A DNA stretch of 9,053 nucleotides. Source: an uncultured Campylobacter sp. Lineage in GTDB: Bacteria > Campylobacterota > Campylobacteria > Campylobacterales > Campylobacteraceae. The position numbers and the translations under genes are program-made. Positions 1-5,422 of the stretch are shown here, one piece after another (position 1 is the stretch's first letter; each line of letters begins with the position of its first letter). Where the stretch lies: assembly GCF_937921625.1 (NCBI RefSeq), contig NZ_CAKZTI010000012.1, positions 1-9,053 of the forward strand. The letters run 5' to 3'. The notes below the pieces were generated by a model, which saw nothing but the letters and a program-made list of their open reading frames with translations, had not been told where the DNA came from and made no database searches.

Positions 1-185
1 GCAAGGCAGATGCGAAGCTTCTCGTCGGTCTTTTGCATCGCCTTTTCAAACTCTTCCGCCGCCAGATCGGCCTTGATCTCATCTACCACGCCGCTAAATT
101 CCGCCCAAAATTTATCCACTCTGCCGGCAAAAGTGCTTGGAATTTGCGCTTTTTCAGCTTTTTTGCCCAAACCGAATAGCCCCAT
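1..185 (-). CDS. Hypothetical protein, N-terminal part (runs off the left edge)
   Basis: The ATG lies at 183-185 on the minus strand, preceded by an AAAGGAGAG ribosome site, and 61 codons stay open to the window edge. The protein begins MGLFGLGKKAEKAQIPSTFA and continues with an amphipathic acidic stretch (FWAEFSGVVDEIKADLAAEE), with no signal peptide, so it is probably cytoplasmic. I do not recognise a family from this fragment. The opening MGLF plus lysines resembles the start of the divergent DUF2314 gene at 382 (MGLFKKLFGG). That could mean related or co-evolved proteins, but short MGLF starts are common. It is transcribed away from its right-hand neighbour across a 196-bp spacer. Real gene: fairly sure. 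Function: unknown. Confidence 0.75.
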   Translation of the reverse strand, partial: MGLFGLGKKAEKAQIPSTFAGRVDKFWAEFSGVVDEIKADLAAEEFEKAMQKTDEKLRICL

Positions 186-214
186 AATCTCTCCTTTAAT
201 TAAATTTAAACGCA

Positions 215-220
215 ATTATA
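215..220 (-). promoter_or_regulatory. Candidate -10 box for the leftmost gene
   Basis: The minus strand reads TATAAT here, a perfect sigma70 -10 hexamer, about 30 bases before the ATG at 185. Campylobacter promoters depend mainly on the -10 box with T-rich DNA upstream and have little -35 conservation. Position and sequence fit, but no start site is known. Confidence 0.45.
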
Positions 221-345
221 GCTAATTTTGCGCGGGCGCGGAACGCAAGCCGTAAGACCACCCCGCTCTTCTGCACTCCGCTATACGGCTCGCGCGGTGA
301 AATTTGCCCGCTATTTTAATCAGGCAAATGAAAGTAAATTTAAAA

Positions 346-351
346 TACAAT
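346..351 (+). promoter_or_regulatory. Candidate -10 box for the DUF2314-ankyrin gene
   Basis: TACAAT sits 30 bases before the ATG at 382 and follows AT-rich DNA (AAATTTAAAA). It is one mismatch from TATAAT. The call is plausible by spacing only. Confidence 0.3.
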
Positions 352-381
352 ACGAATCTCAACTAAATTTAAGGGGAGCAA

Positions 382-1233
382 ATGGGACTGTTTAAAAAAC
401 TATTCGGCGGCGATGACGCGTGCTCGAAAGATAGCGATAGCAAAGGCGCGCAAGATGAAAACGCCGCGGCAAAAGACGCAAAAGAGAGCGAGCCCGTGTT
501 TTACGCGGACGGCGAAGATGAGGCGATGCTAAAAGCATTCGAGCAGGCGCGAAAGAGCTTTCGCTACTTCTGGCGCGAGCTGTACTGGGAGCGCCTCCGC
601 ATCGTCCCCGCGCTTAGCTTCGCCTGCGTTAAGGTCGCCTTTTCGCAAGAGCTAAATGGTAGCACCGAGGTCGAGCATATGTGGCTAAACGACGTGTATT
701 TTGACGGCGAGCGCGTTTGCGGCGTGCTCGTAAACGATCCGAACGTGCTAAGCAACGTCAAAAACGGCGAGCAAGTCTCGGTGCCGCTAGAGCAGATCAG
801 CGACTGGATGTTTGCGATAGAGGGCAAGACCTACGGCGGCTTTAGCGTACAGGCGATGCGCAAAGCTATGAGCCAGAGCGAGTGCGCCGAACACGACGAG
901 GCGTGGGGGCTAAATTTTGGCGATCCGGGCGTCGTGCTGGTGGTGTACGAACAGCAGGAGCATCCGCAAAATTTAACCGAACACCCGATGAGCGTCAATA
1001 CGAAGAAAAATTTCGAGGAGTTTTTGCGCGGGTATCCGGACGAGATCACGCGCACGGACGATGAGGGCTACACGATGCTGCACCACGAGGCGATCGCGGG
1101 CAACCGCACGAGGCTCGAGCTTTTGCTTGCTAAGGGTGCGGATAAAAACGCTAAAAATATCCACGGCAAAACCGCGCTTGATTATGCTAAAGCGCTCGGC
1201 TGGGATCACGTCGCGGAGGCGCTTAGCAGGTAG
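382..1233 (+). CDS. DUF2314 (YegJ-like) domain protein with C-terminal ankyrin repeats
   Basis: This 283-residue protein has no signal peptide and is probably cytoplasmic. Residues 1-45 are a charged, low-complexity leader. Residues about 46-190 match the DUF2314 pattern: EHMWLNDVYFDG (98-109), a GVLVNDP segment (114-120), an SVPLEQISDWMF block (133-144) and a following GGF (152-154). Residues 227-283 form one complete ankyrin repeat (DEGYTMLHHEAIAGN, LLLAKGADKNAKN) and most of a second (HGKTALDYAKALG). DUF2314 has no assigned biochemical role. Ankyrin repeats bind partner proteins, so a protein-binding role is likely but inferred. The start is supported by AAGGGGA five bases upstream. The gene ends in TAG, the only intact gene here to do so. 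It is divergent from the gene at 1-185 and is followed by a hairpin at 1278-1311. Confidence 0.9.
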   Translation: MGLFKKLFGGDDACSKDSDSKGAQDENAAAKDAKESEPVFYADGEDEAMLKAFEQARKSFRYFWRELYWERLRIVPALSFACVKVAFSQELNGSTEVEHMWLNDVYFDGERVCGVLVNDPNVLSNVKNGEQVSVPLEQISDWMFAIEGKTYGGFSVQAMRKAMSQSECAEHDEAWGLNFGDPGVVLVVYEQQEHPQNLTEHPMSVNTKKNFEEFLRGYPDEITRTDDEGYTMLHHEAIAGNRTRLELLLAKGADKNAKNIHGKTALDYAKALGWDHVAEALSR

Positions 1234-1277
1234 GCGGCGCAAATTTTCGCTTGGAATTTACGCAGGCGCGATGAATC

Positions 1278-1311
1278 GCTAAATTTTACGGCGCGTAAAT
1301 TAAAATTTAGC
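1278..1311 (+). terminator. Hairpin after the DUF2314-ankyrin gene, possible terminator
   Basis: GCTAAATTTTA (1278-1288) and TAAAATTTAGC (1301-1311) form a perfect 11-bp inverted repeat with a 12-base loop. An alternative smaller hairpin, TTTACG/CGTAAA (1285-1299, 3-base loop), lies inside it. It starts 45 bases after the stop at 1233. The stem is AT-rich and no long T-run follows, so termination is possible but not assured. Confidence 0.35.
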
Positions 1312-1389
1312 CCGTGCCTTGCACCCCTTTTACACAAACTAAATAGCCCACAAATTCTCTTTAACTAAATTTAAGCAGCGTGAAGATAT

Positions 1390-1423
1390 TTTTAAAATTC
1401 TACGAAAGCTGCATTTTAAAATT
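1390..1423 (+). promoter_or_regulatory. Paired TTTTAAAATT palindromes before the antitoxin, possible operator
   Basis: Two copies of TTTTAAAATT (1390-1399 and 1414-1423), each with a TTTTAAAA dyad, lie 24 bp apart just upstream of the candidate -10. Type II antitoxins usually repress their own operon through paired palindromes in this position. The sequence is simple and AT-rich, so chance occurrence is a real alternative. Confidence 0.25.
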
Positions 1424-1428
1424 TTTAG

Positions 1429-1434
1429 TAAAAT
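1429..1434 (+). promoter_or_regulatory. Candidate -10 box for the toxin-antitoxin operon
   Basis: TAAAAT is preceded by a T-run (ATTTTTAG), as is usual for Campylobacter sigma70 promoters, and lies 19 bases before the antitoxin ATG. It leaves only a short leader carrying the AAAGGAG ribosome site. Confidence 0.4.
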
Positions 1435-1453
1435 AAAACGCAAAGGAGCTACG

Positions 1454-1681
1454 ATGGCGACGATCAATATAAAAACACAAAACGATAACACCATAAAAGC
1501 TATAAAGGCTTTGCTGCTACTTGACCCGACGGCGATTATAGTTTGCGACGAACCTATGCCAAGCGAATCCGATCAAAAAAAGCTCGACGAGATAATAGAT
1601 CGATCGGACAAAGGCGAATTGAAGCTTTATAACGATGATGAGATAAAAGAAAGGCTAGCCGAAAAAGGGCTCGCGTGGTAA
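1454..1681 (+). CDS. Antitoxin of a type II toxin-antitoxin pair (RelB/ParD-like role)
   Basis: This is a 75-residue acidic protein. The N-terminal third (MATINIKTQNDNTIKAIKAL) has the short strand-then-helix look of a dimeric DNA-binding antitoxin domain. The rest is charged and probably flexible (EIIDRSDKGELKLYNDDEIK), the kind of segment that wraps the toxin. I assign the role mainly from context: size, a strong ribosome site (AAAGGAG, 1442-1448), and a seven-base overlap with a downstream RelE/ParE-like reading frame starting at 1675, the usual antitoxin-first arrangement. Known antitoxins of this sort neutralise the toxin and repress their own promoter. The toxin partner carries a nonsense codon, so this looks like an orphan antitoxin. 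It could still protect against an equivalent toxin elsewhere. The exact antitoxin family is uncertain. Confidence 0.75.
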   Translation: MATINIKTQNDNTIKAIKALLLLDPTAIIVCDEPMPSESDQKKLDEIIDRSDKGELKLYNDDEIKERLAEKGLAW

Positions 1682-1956
1682 TTTTATACTCTGAAAATTT
1701 CGTTAGCGAACTCGAAAATATCGCCAATTTTATAGCTTTGCACAGCGAAGCTCGGGCTGATGATTTTATGCGCGAGCTCAAAAGCGAAATCTAGAAAATC
1801 CCCTTTATGCCGTATCGCTTTAGAAAAAATTTAAAACAAAACAGAAACGACGTCAGAGAGATGATCTTTAAAAGCTATGTGGTACCTTTTCAGATCAAAA
1901 AGGACAACATTATAATTCTATCCATCTTTAAATGCAATTTGACGTGCTTTAGCTAA
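1675..1956 (+). pseudogene. RelE/ParE-like toxin interrupted by an in-frame TAG
   Basis: From GTG at 1675, overlapping the antitoxin end by seven bases, a 93-codon frame runs to TAA at 1954-1956 with one TAG at codon 40 (1792-1794). Before the stop it reads VILYSENFVSELENIANFIA. After it, in the same frame, it reads KIPFMPYRFRKN, then NDVREMIFKSYVVPFQI and DNIIILSIFK. These fit the RelE/ParE fold: an N-terminal helical pair, a basic PYR-type strand, then the strands R-IFK-Y-V-F-I and I-IL-IF near the end. Family members are ribosome-dependent mRNases or gyrase poisons of about 90-100 residues, so the full frame has the normal length. No frameshift is present. A single base change explains the damage. 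The truncated product would lack the basic active-site half. A sequencing error or amber readthrough are the alternatives. Confidence 0.85.
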
Positions 1957-2020
1957 AATTTTGATTTTACCCTCACGTGCACTGAAAGCAGCCGCCCAAA
2001 ACCTCACATTTCTCGCAGAT

Positions 2021-2266
2021 CTGCACGTATATGACCCCCTCGCCCTGCACCAGCTCGCCGAATGGGATCTGCGCTAGGTCGTAGTCGGCACGGCAGAGCT
2101 CGACGGCCTCGGCACGATCAGGCAGGGATTTGTCGAGATGAGCAACGTCCGGCTAGCCTAGGAGATGACCGACCTCATCACGGCTCAGCGCGCCTACAAG
2201 GCCAACTCAAAGGTGATCACGACGAGCGACGATATGCTCTCGATCGTAAATAGCCTAAAAAGATAA
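2021..2266 (+). pseudogene. flgG: Decayed C-terminal fragment of the flagellar distal rod protein FlgG
   Basis: The frame ending in TAA at 2264-2266 reads VVVGTAELDGLGTIRQGF, VEMSNVRLA, TAG, EMTDLITAQRAYKANSKV, then ITTSDDMLSIVNSLKR. This is the conserved FlgG C-terminus: GFVEMSNV, E-E-MTDLI, QRAYEANSKV, a TSDDML tail and the final LKR as in Campylobacter FlgG. In-frame TAGs sit at 2075-2077 and 2159-2161, and the usual QRAYEANSK has K for E. Upstream of 2078 the match weakens to DPLALHQLAEW, which loosely fits the NPAGLHA-GEN block, with residues seemingly missing before VVVGT. About three-quarters of FlgG (about 260 residues) is absent, and no other flagellar gene is nearby. FlgG builds the distal rod of the flagellum, so this is a relic, fitting a species that lost flagella. 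The part at 2078-2266 is certain; 2021-2077 is tentative. Confidence 0.9.
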
Positions 2267-2508
2267 TCTAAAATAGGCTAAATTTACGCCGTCTGGCCTG
2301 AAACTGCTTTGCGGATTTCGGACTAGGTGGCTTTTTAAATTTTGCCGCTTTTGCCGTTAGGGAGTTAAATTTGAGCGGTGATCTTATACTGCGGCTCGCG
2401 AAAGCTAAATTTGAGCAAAATTCGGGCTCAATTTTACGAACGGCGCGGTTTTTTAAGGCGTCAAGGCGGCTCAATTTACCTGGATTTACCGCCTTTTAGC
2501 GCCCTAAC
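2267..2508. other. Spacer between the flgG relic and the Sel1 gene (convergent 3' ends)
   Basis: I see no gene here. The stretch has several AAATTTA-type motifs and two hairpin candidates: 2407-2416 with 2426-2435 (AAATTTGAGC/GCTCAATTTT, one mismatch, 10-base loop), and GGCGG at 2465-2469 with CCGCC at 2489-2493, followed on the plus strand by TTTT. Either could help end transcription of the Sel1 gene coming from the right, but neither has a classic GC-stem and U-tract on that strand. Confidence 0.5.
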
Positions 2509-3084
2509 TCACAATCCTTGCTCGTTTAGGATTTTATAATTATTACAACCGCCCTGATTGCCTAAATCGCAAGCCTTGCCGAAATACTCTTTTGCCGTTC
2601 TTTTATCTTGTCTTACGCCTTGGCCGCCATAGTATAAAAGCCCGAGATTATGGCAACCGCCTGCCTCTCCCATATCGCAAGCTTTAGAATATAGTTCGCT
2701 CGCTTTTTTATAGTCCTGCCTTACGCCTCGACCTTTATCATATAAAACCCCGAGATTAAAGCACCCTAGTGCATCTTCCATATCGCAAGCCTTAGAAAAT
2801 AGCTCGCTCGCTTTTTTATAGTCCTGCTTTACGCCTCGTCCGTTATCATATAAAACCCCGAGATTATAGCAAGCTTCGCTAGTCCCCATTTCGCAAGCTT
2901 TAGAGTATAGCTCGCTCGCTTTTTTATAGTCCTGTCTTACGCCTTGACCATTACCATATAAAAACCCGAGGGAACCGCAACTAATTGCATTTCCGTCGTC
3001 GCACGCTTTTTGTAGTGCCCCTATATCCTCGCCCGCCGCAAACAAAACCATAGCGCAGGCGAGCGCCGCGATTAATCTTTTCAT
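2509..3084 (-). CDS. Secreted Sel1-like repeat protein with paired cysteines (Hcp-type)
   Basis: This 191-residue protein has a short signal peptide (MKRLIAALACAMVLFAAG, probable cleavage around residues 16-19). The mature part is a chain of 36-residue Sel1/TPR-like alpha-alpha repeats with the pattern GVRQDYKKASELYSKAC and NLGVLYDNG. Ten cysteines fall in five pairs with fixed spacing (28/36, 64/72, 100/108, 136/144, 172/180), the layout of Helicobacter cysteine-rich Hcp proteins, where each pair forms a disulfide that locks a repeat. It is therefore likely to be periplasmic or secreted. Some Hcp proteins bind penicillin or act on host cells, but I cannot assign a substrate here. The start is supported by GGTAGGAG nine bases upstream. 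It appears to be transcribed alone. The central repeats are nearly identical at the DNA level, so copy number may vary between strains. Confidence 0.92.
   Translation of the reverse strand: MKRLIAALACAMVLFAAGEDIGALQKACDDGNAISCGSLGFLYGNGQGVRQDYKKASELYSKACEMGTSEACYNLGVLYDNGRGVKQDYKKASELFSKACDMEDALGCFNLGVLYDKGRGVRQDYKKASELYSKACDMGEAGGCHNLGLLYYGGQGVRQDKRTAKEYFGKACDLGNQGGCNNYKILNEQGL
2611..2934 (-). repeat. Three tandem 108-bp units within the Sel1 gene
   Basis: Units 2611-2718, 2719-2826 and 2827-2934 each begin with a variant of CTTACGCCT and end with the same CGCTTTTTTATAGTCCTG, exactly 108 bp apart. A more diverged fourth copy follows from 2935. Each unit encodes one 36-residue Sel1 repeat. 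Such near-identity points to recent duplication or gene conversion and allows in-frame loss or gain of repeats. Confidence 0.85.
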
Positions 3085-3618
3085 AAATTTACTCCTACCA
3101 AAATTTTTATCAGTATTTTATAAAATTTAGCATTAAAAAAAAGGTAAATTGACGTTAAAGGTTTGAAATTCGAGCAAGCCTGATTGTTACTGAGTTTGCT
3201 CAAAATCGCACCGTAAAGAAAGCCGTCAAATTTAGCCTATTTAGGGTAAATTGAGCGCCAAACGCCGCCGCAAAAACCCGAATAGCCGCCCTAAAACCCG
3301 TAAATTTGCTCGCTTGCACCCAGAAATTTACCGCCGATAAACCGCGTAAAATTCGCCGCAAACGGGATCGCTGCTGCCGTCATGTTTCCTAAACCTTAGC
3401 ATAAAATTTCGCCGTAGCGGCGCCGCAGTGACATAATCTCGTTGCCGCCACTATGCCGCGCGCCCGCAGCGATATTGCGCCGATATAATTTCATTGCCGT
3501 AGCCTCGTTGTCACAGCTATAGTTTCGTTACGGTGTCGATAGAATTTCGCCACCGCCGATACTCTCATCGTCGCAGCAATGTCGCCTCGCTACCGCGCCC
3601 ATCGCAAAGTTTCAAATT
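3085..3618. other. 534-bp gene-free stretch between the kinase-like gene and the Sel1 gene
   Basis: No convincing coding frame is present on either strand. The part next to 3084 is AT-rich and should hold the Sel1 promoter: the minus strand reads TATAAAAT and GATAAAA within 3105-3121, but I cannot choose between them. Next come GCTAAATTT-type motifs, a GAGCAA/TTGCTC hairpin candidate (3172-3201), and two imperfect 20-21-bp direct copies GCCGCC..AAAACCCG (3264-3284 and 3285-3304). From about 3401 a degenerate 20-bp repeat takes over (separate entry). I see no RNA gene and no clear terminator for the operon ending at 3619. Confidence 0.6.
3401..3598. repeat. Degenerate tandem repeat with a period of about 20 bp
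   Basis: Successive 20-bp units begin with AT-rich ATA(G/A)TTT and end GC-rich. The clearest run is 3499-3518, 3519-3538, 3539-3558, 3559-3578 and 3579-3598, for example ATAGTTTCGTTACGGTGTCG followed by ATAGAATTTCGCCACCGCCG. Related units stand at 3401-3420 and 3433-3452 with irregular spacing between. The rough consensus is ATAGTTTCGTTGCCGCnGC. The period is not a multiple of three and stops interrupt all frames, so it is unlikely to be coding. Units have diverged strongly. Confidence 0.5.
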
Positions 3619-4185
3619 TTACTTTTTATCGTGGTTTTTAACCAGATATTCTATGATATTCACCGCGTTATCGATGCCGCAATACGACGTATCAATGCAG
3701 ATATTGTAGTTTGCGGACGCGCCCCAGACTTGGTTGGTGTAGTATTGATGAAAGCTCATCCTGCCCGCGTCGCTTTCCTCCATATACTCGCGCGCGTCGG
3801 TATGGCCCTCTTTTTCTAATCTGGCGAGCTTAAACTCATCGCTCGCGCGTAAAAATACCGTCAGCAGATCCGGATGTCCGCGCAAGAAAAATCCCGCGCA
3901 GCGCCCAAGCACTATAACGTTGCCGCCCGAGACGATCTTCTCGTAGATTGCTACGATGCGATCGCGCTTCTGCTCATTGGCTAGCTCGTTGTGCGATATT
4001 GCCTGAAGTAGCGTATTTACGGGCATTTCGTTGTAGAACTCATACATCTGCTCGAAGCAGCCAAGCTCGTCTGCTTTGCGGAGCAGATCCGCCTTGGCTA
4101 GATAGGTGTAGCCTAAGCGCTCGGCTAGTTTGCGCGCGGTTTCGCGCCCGCCTGCGCCCGTTTGTCTAGCGATCGAGATTATCAT
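3619..4185 (-). CDS. Cytidylate kinase-like family protein
   Basis: This 188-residue cytoplasmic protein belongs to the cytidylate-kinase-like P-loop family (Cytidylate_kin2 type). The N-terminus ISIARQTGAGGRETARKLAE (residues 3-22) is the family's version of the phosphate-binding loop, with GAGGRE in place of the usual GxxGxGKS/T. Other hallmarks are VIVLGRCAGFFLR (90-102), the basic R-LEKEG lid-like helix (122-127), and R142 followed by QYYTNQVWGASANYNICIDT (147-166). Housekeeping CMP kinase (Cmk) is larger and different, so this is not the essential enzyme. Family members are mostly uncharacterised, and the phosphate acceptor is unknown. It is the last gene of an operon: lrgB stops 9 bases upstream and the GGAG at 4191-4194 touches that stop codon, so the two are transcribed and probably translated together. 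Confidence 0.88.
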   Translation of the reverse strand: MIISIARQTGAGGRETARKLAERLGYTYLAKADLLRKADELGCFEQMYEFYNEMPVNTLLQAISHNELANEQKRDRIVAIYEKIVSGGNVIVLGRCAGFFLRGHPDLLTVFLRASDEFKLARLEKEGHTDAREYMEESDAGRMSFHQYYTNQVWGASANYNICIDTSYCGIDNAVNIIEYLVKNHDKK

Positions 4186-4194
4186 ATTTTCTCC

Positions 4195-4887
4195 TTAGAT
4201 GAAATGTGCAAAAATACCGGCACCGATGACGGTAAGAAGTCCCGTAACTGCCATTGCTAAAGACGCCATCGCGCCCTCTACGTCACCGATCTCAAGAGCG
4301 CGCGCCGTTCCCATCGCGTGGCTCGCGCAGCCTAGGGCGATACCTTTTGCCATCGCCTTTTTGATGCCAAAAATTTTAAGTAGCGCCTCGCCAAATACGC
4401 TACCGATGATGCCCGTAGCGATGATGCAGGCCACCGTTAGTGTCACGATGCCGCCTAAGCTTTCGCTGATACCCATACCGATTGGCGCCGTGACAGATTT
4501 CGGTAGTAGCGTGACATACATTGTGTGATTTAGCCCAAATATCACCGACATCGCGTAGATGCTGCCTAGCCCTGCGATCATACCCGAAATCAGTCCTGCA
4601 AAAATAGCTAAAAAATTACTTCGCAAAAGCGCCAGCTGTTCGTATAGCGGAACGGCTAGACAGACGGTAATCGGCGTTAAGAAAAAGCTAATGTGCGAGG
4701 CGCTCGCATTAAATTTCTCGTATGGAATTTTAAAGAGTAAAAGCACGCAGACGGTAAGCACGATACCGATTAGAAGCGGGTTGAAAATCGTTAGCTTAAA
4801 GCGCTTTTTTAGATAAAGTCCCAGCTCAAACGAGCCCAGGCACAAAAACACGCCGAAAAAAGCGGAGTTCATTAAAATTTCTCTCAT
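4195..4887 (-). CDS. lrgB: LrgB family inner-membrane protein
   Basis: This 230-residue polytopic protein of the LrgB/CidB family has seven or so hydrophobic segments. The signature region is clear: LPKSVTAPIGMGISESLGGI at 128-147, then IIATGIIGSVFGEALLKIFG, and the conserved GCASHAMGTARALEIGDVEG followed by SLAMAVTGLLTV near the C-terminus. With LrgA, such proteins form a membrane pair linked to control of murein hydrolase activity and lysis. Plant and some bacterial relatives transport glycolate, glycerate or pyruvate, so a small-acid exporter is an equal possibility. The start overlaps the lrgA stop in an ATGA (4884-4887), and GGAG lies ten bases upstream inside lrgA, showing translational coupling. 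A second ATG at codon 6 is less likely. Confidence 0.95.
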   Translation of the reverse strand: MREILMNSAFFGVFLCLGSFELGLYLKKRFKLTIFNPLLIGIVLTVCVLLLFKIPYEKFNASASHISFFLTPITVCLAVPLYEQLALLRSNFLAIFAGLISGMIAGLGSIYAMSVIFGLNHTMYVTLLPKSVTAPIGMGISESLGGIVTLTVACIIATGIIGSVFGEALLKIFGIKKAMAKGIALGCASHAMGTARALEIGDVEGAMASLAMAVTGLLTVIGAGIFAHFI

Positions 4888-5342
4888 TTTTTATCATCTC
4901 CGGATAGAATTTCGCGCTCCAGCTTTGCATCTACGTCCTTTGTATTCATGCCGTCTTGTTCGTGCGCGGCTGCGTAAAGCCTGCGCTTAACGCGGGCGAG
5001 GGCGATTTTATAAAAAATTTGCGTTACCGCGCCACTTGCACCGATGACTACTACTGTAGAGACCGCCGTAATCGCGATGATTGCGAAAAGATGCTGACGT
5101 AGCGCGTCGCCTGCGATGATGATCGCAGCACCCGCTGGGATGAAGATCACCGGCATAATCTGCATAAAAAACGACACGGTTTCTCTGATCTGCGATACTT
5201 TGATGAGTTTGAAGATCAGGGCTAAAAGCATAATGACTAGCCCATAGATGCTAGCGGGGATTGGCACAGGCACGAGTGCCGCCAAAATCTCCGCAACAAA
5301 AGATATTCCTAAAATCACACTAAATTGGATTAAGTAGTTCAA
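4884..5342 (-). CDS. lrgA: LrgA/CidA family holin-like inner-membrane protein, TTG start
   Basis: This 152-residue protein has four predicted membrane helices in residues 1-112, with the family hallmarks LVPVPIPASIYGLVIMLLAL (23-42), F-MQIMPVIFIPAGAAII (58-76) and a last helix AIIAITAVSTVVVIGASGA. LrgA/CidA proteins resemble phage holins and work with LrgB. The start is TTG at 5340-5342: an in-frame TAA lies two codons upstream, no ATG or GTG precedes the first helix, and GAGG (5349-5352) is six bases before it. The C-terminal tail of about 40 charged residues (KRRLYAAAHEQDGMNTKDVD) is longer than in most LrgA proteins and should face the cytoplasm. It is the first gene of lrgA-lrgB-kinase. 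Palindromes at 5423-5451 are candidate control sites. Confidence 0.93.
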   Translation of the reverse strand: MNYLIQFSVILGISFVAEILAALVPVPIPASIYGLVIMLLALIFKLIKVSQIRETVSFFMQIMPVIFIPAGAAIIIAGDALRQHLFAIIAITAVSTVVVIGASGAVTQIFYKIALARVKRRLYAAAHEQDGMNTKDVDAKLEREILSGDDKK

Positions 5343-5348
5343 AGCTTA

Positions 5349-5352
5349 CCTC
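5349..5352 (-). promoter_or_regulatory. Ribosome binding site that fixes the TTG start of lrgA
   Basis: The minus strand reads GAGG here, six bases before the TTG at 5340-5342. Since an in-frame TAA lies just upstream of the TTG and the first membrane helix begins within a few codons, this site decides the start. Confidence 0.7.
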
Positions 5353-5422
5353 GGATTAAAATTTAGCGTTAAATTTAGCACTTTGCAGTTAAAATAGATA
5401 TTAATCTTTCTAGGTTTGGGCG

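Noticed and set aside
1807..1956. Internal restart of the toxin at ATG 1807
   Set aside because: There is no ribosome site before it, and the product would lack the N-terminal helices of the fold, so a working protein is unlikely.
2062..2253. Plus-strand ATG frame of 63 codons (MGSALGRSRHGRARRPRH)
   Set aside because: It is an arginine-rich out-of-frame reading of the flgG relic. The neighbouring frame holds the real FlgG match.
2268..2474. Minus-strand open frame of 68 codons
   Set aside because: It is made of the AAATTT-type spacer repeats, has no family features and no good ribosome site.
3401..3598. CRISPR array
   Set aside because: The roughly 20-bp units are adjacent, strongly diverged and have no unique spacers between conserved repeats. 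No cas gene is present.
4199..4528. Plus-strand open frame of 109 codons
   Set aside because: It is antisense to the conserved end of lrgB. Its composition mirrors that gene's codons and no start signal precedes it.
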